The translations under genes were made by a program, and so were the position numbers. Shown one piece after another: positions 8,496 through 16,118 of a stretch of DNA of 64,000 nucleotides. Under the pieces are notes generated by a model. That model was not told the DNA's origin. It searched no databases and worked only from the letters and a program-made list of their open reading frames with translations. Every line of letters begins with the position of its first letter. Position 1 is the stretch's first letter. The stretch comes from UBA1732 sp045114235 (GTDB lineage: Bacteria; Verrucomicrobiota; Lentisphaeria; Victivallales; UBA1829). Where the stretch lies: NCBI GenBank assembly GCA_045114235.1, contig JBGUKB010000068.1, forward strand, positions 1 to 64,000, written 5' to 3'.

Positions 8496-8779
8496 GAGAA
8501 CACGCCGTTTTTCTCCTTTTTTTCTTGGAGGTCGAAGATCGTCTCCCGACGGGGCGACCGCCTGGAAATCAGAACCGGGGGTGGCGCCATCCTTCCGGCA
8601 GGAGTCCGGGCAAATCGCCGGAGGCAACGTCATTTTGTAAAACGGATATGGTTTCCCGGGATTCATCTTCCCGCCGGCGGGTCCCGTTTTTCACGGGATG
8701 TCCACATTTTCCGGCGGTTTTACGTTTTGTGAAACAGTTTGCAGGCGCTCTGTCCTGAAAAACAAGCTCGAAAACATCT
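8496..8779. other. Intergenic stretch between divergent xylB and glnK
   Basis: About 280 bp without a supportable gene. It lies upstream of the sigma-54 promoter at 8780, where an NtrC-type activator would bind, but no clear palindromic enhancer site could be picked by eye. Confidence 0.4.
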
Positions 8780-8795
8780 TGGCACGGGACTTGCT
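8780..8795 (+). promoter_or_regulatory. Sigma-54 promoter of glnK-amtB
   Basis: TGGCAC (8780-8785), five bases, TTGCT (8791-8795). This is a perfect match to the -24/-12 consensus TGGCAC-N5-TTGCW, with GG and GC correctly spaced. It sits 43 bp before the glnK start, in a classic nitrogen-regulated context. It implies RpoN and an NtrC-like activator elsewhere in the genome. Confidence 0.9.
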
Positions 8796-8838
8796 TTCAC
8801 CTGGCGACCAACCAGCGAACAAAGATAGGAGGTTCGTC

Positions 8839-9180
8839 ATGAAACTGGTGATAGCATACATTCAGCCCGACCGGCTGAACCCGGTGAAGCAGGCGTTGTA
8901 CGCCCGCAACGTATTCAAGATCTCCGTGACCAACGCCCTGGGCTGCGGACAGCAGCGCGGCTATTCGCAGATGTGGCGCGGCGCGTTGAAGGAAGTCAAC
9001 CTGCTGAAGAAAGTCCGTCTGGCAATCGCGGTCAACGACGATTTCGTCGAGACCACGATCGAGGGCATCTGCGAGGGCGCGAGGACCGGCCATATCGGCG
9101 ACGGAAAGATATTTGTCCTTCCGATGGACGAATGCATCCGCATTCGCACGGGAGAACGCGGTTCCGAGGCGATCGGATAA
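8839..9180 (+). CDS. glnK: PII nitrogen regulatory protein (GlnK-like)
   Basis: A 113-aa PII signal protein. Hallmarks are the C-terminal ATP/2-oxoglutarate signatures TGHIGDGKIFVLP (82-94) and RIRTGERG (101-108). Numbering aligns with E. coli GlnB without gaps. The T-loop is unusual: position 51, the uridylylated Tyr, is Lys; position 49, the cyanobacterial phospho-Ser, is Ala; and position 46 is Trp. The protein should therefore bind effectors and AmtB but not be uridylylated at the classic site. A strong TAGGAGG lies at 8826-8832. It is 18 bases from amtB and transcribed from the sigma-54 promoter, the standard glnK-amtB arrangement. Confidence 0.93.
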   Translation: MKLVIAYIQPDRLNPVKQALYARNVFKISVTNALGCGQQRGYSQMWRGALKEVNLLKKVRLAIAVNDDFVETTIEGICEGARTGHIGDGKIFVLPMDECIRIRTGERGSEAIG

Positions 9181-9198
9181 GAAACACGAGGTGAAACA

Positions 9199-10545
9199 AT
9201 GAAAAAACTACTGACATTATTTGCCGTATGCGGCGCGGTGTGCGCCGCGACGGCCGCGGAAGAAAACGCCGCCGCACCCGCCACGATGGAGGCGGTGGAG
9301 GCTGTCCAGGTCAACCTGAACGTCGTCTGGACCCTGATCGCGGGCATCCTGGTCTTCGTGATGCAGGCGGGGTTCGCCCTGGTGGAAGCCGGGCTGACGC
9401 GTGCGAAGAACACGAGCAACATCATGATGAAGAACGTGATGGACTTCGTGATCGGCTCCGTCTGCTTCTGGATCATCGGCTCGGCATTCATGTTCGGCGC
9501 CACGAAGGCCGGCTTCATCGGCACGGACGGCTTCTTCATGGACATCTTCAATACGGGCGACGACTGGAACTGGACGTACATGTTCTTCCAGACGATGTTC
9601 TGCGCGACCGCCGCGACGATCGTTTCCGGCGCGATGGCGGAACGCACGCAGTTCCGTTCCTACCTGATCTACTCCGCCGTCATTTCCCTCTTCATCTACC
9701 CGATCGCGGGCAAATGGGCGTGGGGCGGCGGCTGGCTGGCGGACCTGAACTTCCATGACTTCGCCGGATCCACGGTGGTCCACAGCGTCGGCGGCTGGCT
9801 GGCGCTCACCGGCGCGATCGTCCTCGGCCCCCGTATCGGCAAATACGGCCCGGACGGAAAGCCGCGCGCCATCCCCGGTCACAACATCGCGTTCGCAGCC
9901 ATCGGCGTGCTGGTCCTCTGGATCGGCTGGTTCGGGTTCAACCCCGGTTCGACCGTCGCGGGCAACGGCGACATCGGACGGGTGGCGCTGATCACGAACT
10001 TCGGCGCCGTCGCCGGCACCCTGACCGCCATGCTCACCGCCTGGCTCATCCTGAAGAAGCCGGACGCCTCCATGACGCTGAACGGCGCGCTCGCCGGACT
10101 CGTGGCGATCACCGCCCCGTGCGACATCGTGACGCCCGTCGGAGCCCTGCTCATCGGCGCCGTCGCCGGCGTGCTCGTGGTCCTGAGCGTGCTCGCCGTC
10201 GACCGCATCGGAGTCGACGACCCGGTCGGCGCGGTCAGCGTCCACCTGGTCAACGGCGTCTGGGGCACGCTCGCCTGCGGCCTCTTCGGCGCGGAAGGCG
10301 TACTGAAGATCGCCGACGCGAACACCGGGTTGTTCTACGGCGGCGGGTTCCACTCCACCGGGATCCAGCTCCTGGGCATCGCGGCGTACGGCGCATGGGC
10401 GTTCATTCTGGGCATGATCACCTTCATCACGCTCAAGAAGACGGTCGGACTGCGCGTCAGTGCCGAGGAGGAACTCAAGGGCCTGGACATCACCGAGCAC
10501 GGAAACGATGCTTATGCCGGATTCCAGATCTTCACGAATGAATAA
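9199..10545 (+). CDS. amtB: Ammonium transporter AmtB
   Basis: A 448-aa Amt/Rh channel. It has a cleavable signal peptide (about 1-20, AxA site) as in E. coli AmtB, followed by eleven membrane spans. The twin pore histidines are H195 (FAGSTVVHSVGG, with D187 before it) and H349 (SVHLVNGVWG). The gate/recruitment segment WIGWFGFNPGS is intact. The C-terminal cytoplasmic tail (VSAEEELKGLDITEHG) is the conserved PII-interacting region. It imports ammonium under nitrogen limitation and is blocked by the co-transcribed PII protein. Confidence 0.96.
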   Translation: MKKLLTLFAVCGAVCAATAAEENAAAPATMEAVEAVQVNLNVVWTLIAGILVFVMQAGFALVEAGLTRAKNTSNIMMKNVMDFVIGSVCFWIIGSAFMFGATKAGFIGTDGFFMDIFNTGDDWNWTYMFFQTMFCATAATIVSGAMAERTQFRSYLIYSAVISLFIYPIAGKWAWGGGWLADLNFHDFAGSTVVHSVGGWLALTGAIVLGPRIGKYGPDGKPRAIPGHNIAFAAIGVLVLWIGWFGFNPGSTVAGNGDIGRVALITNFGAVAGTLTAMLTAWLILKKPDASMTLNGALAGLVAITAPCDIVTPVGALLIGAVAGVLVVLSVLAVDRIGVDDPVGAVSVHLVNGVWGTLACGLFGAEGVLKIADANTGLFYGGGFHSTGIQLLGIAAYGAWAFILGMITFITLKKTVGLRVSAEEELKGLDITEHGNDAYAGFQIFTNE

Positions 10546-10566
10546 TTGAACGATTGCAACCCCGGA

Positions 10567-10620
10567 CGGGATTTGGGGCGGCGCCGATGATCAGGCCGCC
10601 CGAAGTCCCGCCCTTTTTTT
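10567..10620 (+). terminator. Rho-independent terminator of glnK-amtB
   Basis: A GC-rich nested stem: outer CGGGA (10567-10571) with TCCCG (10606-10610), inner GGGCGGC with GCCGCCC, ending in TTTTTTT (10614-10620). It is 21 bp after amtB. Confidence 0.85.
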
Positions 10621-10721
10621 GTGCTTTGCGAACGCGCAAACGAAATCGGCCCCGAGCCAGGCAGAGGATCGCGTTTTTTTCACAAAAAACGGATTCTTTT
10701 GTGTGTTTCAGGCGTATTTTC

Positions 10722-10749
10722 TTGTATTCGTAATATTTTGTGCTATTGT
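10722..10749 (+). promoter_or_regulatory. Putative promoter for the small membrane-protein pair
   Basis: TTGTAT (10722-10727), a 16-bp spacer and TATTGT (10744-10749), 50 bp before the start at 10800. The surrounding 10621-10799 region is otherwise non-coding and AT-rich. Confidence 0.4.
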
Positions 10750-10799
10750 AACGGCAGGAAAGACAATCCGCAACTGGGAAAACGAAACTTCCAACTGAC

Positions 10800-11183
10800 A
10801 TGGAACACAGCAAGACACATCCCGACGGAACCGCCTCGGATCAGGCGTCCGGTCCCGTGCCGGCATTTCAGGAGAAAATGGAACGATGGACCGACAGGGT
10901 CGGCTATGGCGCATATCGCGGCTTCATTTGCGGACTCTTCTCGGCATGGGGGCTTGCCGCTGTGCAGGTAGTTTTCGGGATCATACAAGTCGTACTCACG
11001 CATTCTTACGGCAAACAGGACACTGTCACACTCGGCGAGGCTCTTGTAAATATATTTTTCCTCGTGGTCGGGTGGTCCATTTTCTTTCCGCCGGTCGGAG
11101 TGATCGTCGGAGCTTTCCTGGGGGCAGTGGGGATCATTCGGAAGAAGAAATCCGCGGACAAGGGGACCGGACATGAAAGATGA
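10800..11183 (+). CDS. Small two-span membrane protein, unknown
   Basis: A 127-aa protein I do not recognise. A polar N-terminus (1-35) precedes two hydrophobic segments (about 43-67 and 83-112) joined by a short polar loop, then a basic tail (RKKKSADKG). It overlaps the next gene by 11 bases. The two proteins resemble each other: both have VGxGxxxG before the first span and GAxLGxxG followed by a Lys cluster after the second, so they look like a tandem duplication. There is only a weak ribosome-binding site at the chosen start. Confidence 0.6.
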   Translation: MEHSKTHPDGTASDQASGPVPAFQEKMERWTDRVGYGAYRGFICGLFSAWGLAAVQVVFGIIQVVLTHSYGKQDTVTLGEALVNIFFLVVGWSIFFPPVGVIVGAFLGAVGIIRKKKSADKGTGHER

Positions 11184-11583
11184 CTTAACAGTGACAAACG
11201 GAACAGCGGCTGAAAATGAGGCCGGCGTAACGGCGCCCGGCAAAACACTGGAAAAAGCGTCTAAGCCCAGCTGGCGGTCCGCCGGGGTCGGAAAGGGCGT
11301 CTGGCACGGCATCATCGACACATGCATCATCGCCGCGGGTTTTTCATTCATTGTATTCCTTCACACCTTTGGGGAGTATATGAATTCCCTCGAGCAGCAG
11401 GAACTGTCGACCTCCGAGCTGGTCCTGCACGCGCTGACCAGTCTGATCGGTATTTTCCTGATAGTATGCTGGTATGTCGGACCGTTCGTATTGATCGCCG
11501 GAGCGGTGCTGGGCTCCAAGGGCTTTTTCGATGAGAAGAAAAAACGACCGCCCGAGCCGCCCCCGTCCGTGCCAGAACAATAG
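11173..11583 (+). CDS. Small two-span membrane protein, paralogue of the preceding one
   Basis: A 136-aa protein of unknown function. It has a polar N-terminus rich in Thr/Ala/Glu, spans near 46-64 and 86-114, then a charged, proline-rich tail (EKKKRPPEPPPS). It shares the GVGKGVWHG/GAVLGSKG pattern with the upstream protein. The 11-base overlap implies coupled translation and perhaps a hetero-oligomer. A GGGGACCGG stretch precedes the start. It is followed at once by the convergent toxin gene. Confidence 0.6.
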   Translation: MKDDLTVTNGTAAENEAGVTAPGKTLEKASKPSWRSAGVGKGVWHGIIDTCIIAAGFSFIVFLHTFGEYMNSLEQQELSTSELVLHALTSLIGIFLIVCWYVGPFVLIAGAVLGSKGFFDEKKKRPPEPPPSVPEQ

Positions 11584-11590
11584 TTCCGAC

Positions 11591-11971
11591 TTATTCCGGT
11601 TTGAACACCTTGGAATCGAGCGACCGGATGCTCCGGAAATGCTTCTGATTGGCGCTGCAAAGCGTAAGGGAGTGTTCGCACGCGGTCGCAAAGACAAGCG
11701 CGTCGGCGAGCTGAATGCCGGACCGCAGCGCGTGTTCCTCGATAAAGATCATGGCGCGATGTGAGATCGCCTCCGTAATCGGCAGGACAGTGAAATCCAG
11801 CGCGCTCAGGAACTGCTTAATCAGGGTCTGTTCCTGCCTGCTCCGCGCGCCCTGCATCAGCTCCATGTAGTTGACTGCGGAGATGAAGCGGTTTTCTTCG
11901 TTGTCGATCTCCTTCGCCGCCTTCTTCGAGCCGCGAAGCGCCCAGATCAGGACATCCGTATCGAACAGCAT
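11591..11971 (-). CDS. vapC: PIN-domain toxin, VapC-like
   Basis: A 126-aa PIN-fold ribonuclease. The metal-binding acidic residues are D6 (MLFDTDVLIW), E37 (NYMELMQG) and D90 (QLADALVFATA), with the late LCSANQKHF motif carrying N108. VapC toxins cleave tRNA or rRNA and are held inactive by the antitoxin. The start at 11971 overlaps the antitoxin stop as ATGA. Length is typical. Confidence 0.9.
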   Translation of the reverse strand: MLFDTDVLIWALRGSKKAAKEIDNEENRFISAVNYMELMQGARSRQEQTLIKQFLSALDFTVLPITEAISHRAMIFIEEHALRSGIQLADALVFATACEHSLTLCSANQKHFRSIRSLDSKVFKPE

Positions 11972-12216
11972 CAGAGGAACCTCGGCTTGCGGATCGTTTC
12001 CACGTAGGCGGCAGGATCGGCCATTTCGGGGCGGTCGCTCCACATGCCGAACGCGGCGAGATCGGCGGTTTTGAGCTTCGTTTTCTTCGTCTGGGGCAGA
12101 GGGACGATGAGTGCGCGGCGTTTCCCTCGATGCGTAAGCGTAACCGTTTCGCGGCGGTCGATGGCCGTCATGACCTCGCGCATTCTTTTTCTGAGATCCA
12201 GGACACTTGCTTCCAT
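11971..12216 (-). CDS. Antitoxin of the VapC-like toxin, Phd/YefM-like
   Basis: An 81-aa protein. Residues 1-40 (LRKRMREVMTAIDRRETV, then THRGKRRALIVP) match the Phd/YefM-type DNA-binding N-terminus, where a beta-hairpin RGKxxAxxVP is typical. The C-terminal part (PEMADPAAYVETIRKPRF) would wrap the toxin. GGAGG lies 9 bases before the ATG. It is expected to neutralise the PIN toxin and repress the operon through the palindrome just upstream. Confidence 0.85.
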   Translation of the reverse strand: MEASVLDLRKRMREVMTAIDRRETVTLTHRGKRRALIVPLPQTKKTKLKTADLAAFGMWSDRPEMADPAAYVETIRKPRFL

Positions 12217-12232
12217 GGCTTGCCTCCTTTGA

Positions 12233-12274
12233 AAGTGTACACTTGTACTATACACTTCTTTTGCAAAAATGCAA
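12233..12274 (-). promoter_or_regulatory. Toxin-antitoxin promoter and operator
   Basis: On the minus strand, TTGCAT (12269-12274), a 16-bp spacer and TATAGT (12247-12252). A perfect 12-bp palindrome AAGTGTACACTT (12233-12244) lies just downstream of the -10 box. A further half-site AAGTGTA lies at 12251-12257, overlapping the -10. This fits autorepression by the antitoxin. Confidence 0.7.
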
Positions 12275-12320
12275 GCGGAAAAGTGTTTTTTCTGTTTTCT
12301 TGTTCGGGGTATACGGGAGA

Positions 12321-14117
12321 TCAGTACGTCAGCTCGTTCATGGAGAACGGCTTGAAGGACTTGATCTTCCGTTCGCGCGCGGCTGGGTCGACGGAGAGGT
12401 ATTTCCAGCGGTTGAACGCGAAATCGTGCGGCATGTAGCCGGAGAGCCATTCGTGCGCCATCACGAAGCACATGGTGTGCGTCTCGAAGATCCAGGGGCA
12501 TTCGCCCTGCAGGAACCGGATCATTTCGCGCGATTTCGCGGCGTATTCGGCGGGATCGGAGATCGCGAGGAACTCGCGGTACATGGCGTCGTATTCCGCC
12601 GAACGGTAGCTCACGCGGTTGCAGCCGCCAGCGTTCTCGCCGTAGAAGAGCTGGAGGAAGTTTTCGGCGTCGGGGTAGTCGGCGGTCCAGGAGTAGCGGA
12701 AGAGCTGGATGCTGCCCGCGCGGAGCTTCTGCACGAAGCGCGGCCAGGTGTTGAACTCCGGCTGGATCTCGATCCCGATCTCCTTCATGTCGTTCGCCAT
12801 GAGCTCGGCGGTCTGGCGGTAGAACGTGTCGCTGCCGGTTTGGTCGAACGTGATCACGAGCGCGCGCCCGGTCTTCGGGTCGATCCCGTCCTTGTATCCG
12901 GCGAGTTCGAGCTCGCGTTTCGCGGCTTCGAGGTCGCGGTGTCCGAGCTCGGGATGCGGCTCCGTGACGGCCCCCGGGACGCCAGGCGGGACCGGTCCGT
13001 ACGCGGCGGAGAAACGGCTCCCGGAGTGCTCGATGCGGCGTTCGCGGTCGAACGCGAGCGTAATGGCTCGCCGGAGGTGCGGATTGCCGCCGAGGAGCGG
13101 ATCGGTAAAGTTGAAGCCGATGTAGTTGGTTTCGAGCTGGGGGCGGGAAAGCAGGCGGATGCCGCGTCCGCGCAGGGCGGGCGAAAGTTCAAGGTTTTTG
13201 TTCACGACCGCCTCGAAACATTCGCTGTCCGGCACGTACAGGTCCAGGCGTCCCTGCAGGAACATCAGCCACGAGGCGAGGGGCTGTTTCACGAGGTAGC
13301 AGGAGATGCGGTCGGCGGCGGGCAGCGTGCGCCCGTCGGATTCCGCGTGGTAGCCGTCGTAGCGCGCCATTTCGATGATGTAGTCCTTCTCCCAGCGGGT
13401 CAGGCGGAACGGCCCGGACCCCTGCGGATGGTCCGCGAAATCGTCGCCGTAATGCTCCAGCACGCGGCGGGAAACGACCGCGGTGTACGGCAGCGCGAGG
13501 GCGTAGAGGAACCGCGGATCGGCTTTTTCCAAGTGAATCACGAGGGTGTAGTCGTCTTTGATCTCCAACCCCTCACAAAGGTCGTCGTAGGGCGAGAGGT
13601 CGCCTTCGGCGGCGGCTTCCGTGCGTTTTTGGAACGCGTCAAGCCCGCGGATGCGGTCGCGGATCAGCCAGAATCCGGGCGAACGCAGCCGGGTATCCGC
13701 GAGGCGCAGGATGGAGAACGCAACGTCACGGGCGGCGATCTTCCGGGCGGATTGATCTTCATTCGCAAAGACCTCGCCGTCCTGGAAGAAGAGGTCGTCG
13801 CGGAGCGTGCAGGTGTAGGCCGTGCCGTCGGGCGAGACTTCCGGCATGGCGGTCAGCATGCACGGTTCCAGCAGGTATTCGCCCTCGGCGTAACGGTATT
13901 GCAGGAGGGTGTCGTAGAACGCGCCGCAGACGTACTGGCTGGTGGTGTCGGCGGCGAGCGCGGGATCGAGTGTGTTGATCTGCTTGCCGAGGCTCATCAC
14001 CACGCGTTTTTCCGTGGCGGCGTCCCTATCGGAATCTCCACAGGCGCAGAAGATTGCAAATAGCGGACACAGCAGGGCCGCATACAGGAAACGGCGCATG
14101 AAAGACTGCAAATTCAT
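12321..14117 (-). CDS. ABC-type oligopeptide-binding lipoprotein (OppA/DppA family)
   Basis: A 598-aa periplasmic solute-binding protein of family 5. The N-terminus is a signal sequence (about 1-23) ending in Cys residues at 24 and 26, suggesting lipidation, though the lipobox is not canonical. The mature part begins with the family pattern of an expected beta strand, NTLDPALAADTTSQYVCGAFYDTLLQY, and has later ETNYIGFNF, LRRAITLAFDRE and SWTADYPDAENFLQLFY motifs. It would bind peptides for an Opp/Dpp permease, but no permease or ATPase genes are adjacent, so it is an orphan component. It overlaps recX by 4 bases. Confidence 0.85.
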   Translation of the reverse strand: MNLQSFMRRFLYAALLCPLFAIFCACGDSDRDAATEKRVVMSLGKQINTLDPALAADTTSQYVCGAFYDTLLQYRYAEGEYLLEPCMLTAMPEVSPDGTAYTCTLRDDLFFQDGEVFANEDQSARKIAARDVAFSILRLADTRLRSPGFWLIRDRIRGLDAFQKRTEAAAEGDLSPYDDLCEGLEIKDDYTLVIHLEKADPRFLYALALPYTAVVSRRVLEHYGDDFADHPQGSGPFRLTRWEKDYIIEMARYDGYHAESDGRTLPAADRISCYLVKQPLASWLMFLQGRLDLYVPDSECFEAVVNKNLELSPALRGRGIRLLSRPQLETNYIGFNFTDPLLGGNPHLRRAITLAFDRERRIEHSGSRFSAAYGPVPPGVPGAVTEPHPELGHRDLEAAKRELELAGYKDGIDPKTGRALVITFDQTGSDTFYRQTAELMANDMKEIGIEIQPEFNTWPRFVQKLRAGSIQLFRYSWTADYPDAENFLQLFYGENAGGCNRVSYRSAEYDAMYREFLAISDPAEYAAKSREMIRFLQGECPWIFETHTMCFVMAHEWLSGYMPHDFAFNRWKYLSVDPAARERKIKSFKPFSMNELTY

Positions 14118-14647
14118 TCCTCGTCCGTCCCTCCTCCTTCTTCGCGCATCCAGCGGTCCGCCGCATTGATGGCGTCTTCATAGGTGAATCCGCGCCCCAC
14201 GAGACAGCGCACGGCCTTCGCCTTGCGTTTGCGCGCGTCGGGTTCGCGACGGAACTGCGCGGCCTTGCGGTGCAGCACGGCAAAGGCGTTGTCGCCGTCG
14301 GCGGCCTGATCCGAAGCGGATTCGCGGGAAAAGAAAGATTTGTCTTCCTCGTCTTTCCTGTTCAGCGTCTGCTCGATGATCCCGTTCGGGATGCCGCGTT
14401 TGCGGAGCGCCATGCGGATGCGCGCCGGACCGTATCCGCGCGAACGGTAGGACCGGGCGATGTCCTCGGCGAGGAAATCGTCGTGGAGCGCGCCCATGCG
14501 TTTGACCGCGAGGACGGCCTCGTCGATCTCGGCGGGCGAAAAAAGCTTTTTCGCGACGAGTTTCGAGCGGAGTTCGGCGGTGGAGACGAGGCGTTTCGCG
14601 AGGATCTCCACTGCGGCGACGAGCGCGGTTTTCTTTTCGGGGGGCAT
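14114..14647 (-). CDS. recX: RecX-like regulator of RecA
   Basis: A 177-aa protein built of three-helix repeats. The signatures are the early ILAKRLVSTAELRSKLVAKK segment, the RGYGPARIRMALRKRGIP segment and a C-terminal LVGRGFTYEDAINA. RecX caps or disassembles RecA filaments. recA is not in the window. The 4-base overlap with the downstream peptide-binding protein is probably just packing. Confidence 0.85.
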   Translation of the reverse strand: MPPEKKTALVAAVEILAKRLVSTAELRSKLVAKKLFSPAEIDEAVLAVKRMGALHDDFLAEDIARSYRSRGYGPARIRMALRKRGIPNGIIEQTLNRKDEEDKSFFSRESASDQAADGDNAFAVLHRKAAQFRREPDARKRKAKAVRCLVGRGFTYEDAINAADRWMREEGGGTDEE

Positions 14648-14679
14648 GTCCGGGTTCTTTCTGTGTTGATTCAGGGAAA

Positions 14680-14708
14680 AAGATACACCGGAATCATGCG
14701 AAAATCAA
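14680..14708 (-). promoter_or_regulatory. Promoter for recX and the peptide-binding protein
   Basis: On the minus strand, TTGATT (14703-14708, overlapping the mtaB stop), a 17-bp spacer and TATCTT (14680-14685). Confidence 0.5.
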
Positions 14709-16030
14709 CCCGGTTCGCTGATTATTTCGGCAAAAAGCGCGCCGACCGGGAGGAACCGCTGGAACTTCACGCGCAGGAGCTTGCGGCCGATGTCCGATTC
14801 GCTGCTCACGATGGTGCGGACGTAGTTGCCGGACCAGCCGTCCCAGAGTTCCTTCCTGTTGCAGTTGGTCTCGATCAGGACGGCTCCGGTCGTGCCGACG
14901 AGGCTCTTCGCGAACTTCAGCGCGCATTCCTCCTTCAGCGCCTTGAGCTGTTCGATGCGGTCCGCGACCACGGTCTTCTGCACCTTGTCCGGCATGTCCG
15001 CGGCCGGGGTGCCGGAACGCGGCGAGTACGGGAAGACATGGATGTTCGCGAAGTCCGTTTTGCGGAGGAATTCGAGCGATTCGGCAAAATCAGCGTCCGT
15101 CTCGCCGGGGAATCCGACGATGATGTCCGTACCGAGGTGGAGATTTGGAATCGCCTCGCGAGCGTAGGCGGCGTATTCGGCGAACTTCGCGGTATCGCAA
15201 TGGCGATTCATCGCCTTCAAAATCCTGTCGCAGCCGCTCTGGAGCGGCAGATGGAGGAATTCGCAGACTTTCGCGGCGTTGCGCTTCATGGCGTCCACGA
15301 TGGGGAAGAGCTCGTCGCAGGGCTCGGTCGAGCTCAGGCGGATGCGGAAGTCGCCGGGGATCTCGCACAGACGGTCGATCAGCTCCGGCATCCCGACCTT
15401 GCCCGCCTTGTAATGGCAGGTGTTCACGCCGGTCAGCACGATCTCCTGGAAGCCGTCGTCGACGGCTTTTTTGAACTCGGCGGTGATTTCCTTCAAATCG
15501 CGCGAACGCTCCGGGCCGCGCGCGGTCGGGACGATGCAGTACGAGCAGCTGTTGTTGCAGCCCTCCTGCACCTTGATAAACGCGCGGGAACGGAACGGGA
15601 ACACGCCCTGGGCCTGTTCGGCGAAGATGCCCTTCGCAAGTTTCGGCGCGGCGGGCGCATCGCGTTTTTCCAGCAGCGCGAGGTATTGGGGCAGGATGGT
15701 CCCGATGTCCTTCTTCTGCTCGTTGGTGAGCACGAGGTCGATGTCCTGGTTCTGCTCCAGTTCGTCCTTGCTCACGTCCGCGGCGCAGCCGGTGAAGACG
15801 ATGAACGACTGCGGATTCTCCGCCCGGATGGAGCGGAGCGCCTGTTTGCTTTTCTTGTATGCCGTCTCGGTGACCGTGCAGGAGTTGACGAGGATGAGGT
15901 TCGGGCTGCTGGAGGCATCCGGGGAAACGATCTGGAATCCGAGGCGGATCAGTCTGTCGTTCAGGAGCGCGCTGTCGGCCTGGTTGAGCCGGCAGCCAAG
16001 TGTTATGACCGCTGCAGTGATCGGTTTCAT
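14705..16030 (-). CDS. mtaB: tRNA t6A37 methylthiotransferase MtaB
   Basis: A 441-aa radical-SAM methylthiotransferase that converts t6A37 to ms2t6A37 in ANN-decoding tRNAs. The N-terminal UPF0004 domain carries three cluster cysteines, C13 (LGCRLNQ), C51 and C82. The radical-SAM motif is CNNSCSYC (C158, C162, C165). The C-terminal TRAM-like region follows residue 370. The LGCRLNQ start favours MtaB (YqeV) over MiaB, whose motif is normally GCQMN. Confidence 0.9.
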   Translation of the reverse strand: MKPITAAVITLGCRLNQADSALLNDRLIRLGFQIVSPDASSSPNLILVNSCTVTETAYKKSKQALRSIRAENPQSFIVFTGCAADVSKDELEQNQDIDLVLTNEQKKDIGTILPQYLALLEKRDAPAAPKLAKGIFAEQAQGVFPFRSRAFIKVQEGCNNSCSYCIVPTARGPERSRDLKEITAEFKKAVDDGFQEIVLTGVNTCHYKAGKVGMPELIDRLCEIPGDFRIRLSSTEPCDELFPIVDAMKRNAAKVCEFLHLPLQSGCDRILKAMNRHCDTAKFAEYAAYAREAIPNLHLGTDIIVGFPGETDADFAESLEFLRKTDFANIHVFPYSPRSGTPAADMPDKVQKTVVADRIEQLKALKEECALKFAKSLVGTTGAVLIETNCNRKELWDGWSGNYVRTIVSSESDIGRKLLRVKFQRFLPVGALFAEIISEPG

Positions 16031-16057
16031 GTTATGTTGCTATGAAGTGAAGTCTTG

Positions 16058-16079
16058 AAAAAAGAAGCCCTGCCGGGGC
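16058..16079 (-). terminator. Possible weak terminator after proA
   Basis: On the minus strand, a short GCCC-CGGCA-GGGC stem (16067-16079) followed by TTCTTTTTTC. The stem is only 4 bp, so this is tentative. Confidence 0.35.
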
Positions 16080-16118
16080 GCGGACCTCGGCGTATTGAGC
16101 GGAGTGTGAGGGTACGGA

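Noticed and set aside
8391..8758. Short frames on both strands in the xylB-glnK intergenic region
   Set aside because: They overlap the promoters, lack ribosome-binding sites and look like random translation.
12207..14063. A long plus-strand frame opposite the peptide-binding protein
   Set aside because: Antisense shadow; the minus strand encodes a clear family 5 solute-binding lipoprotein.
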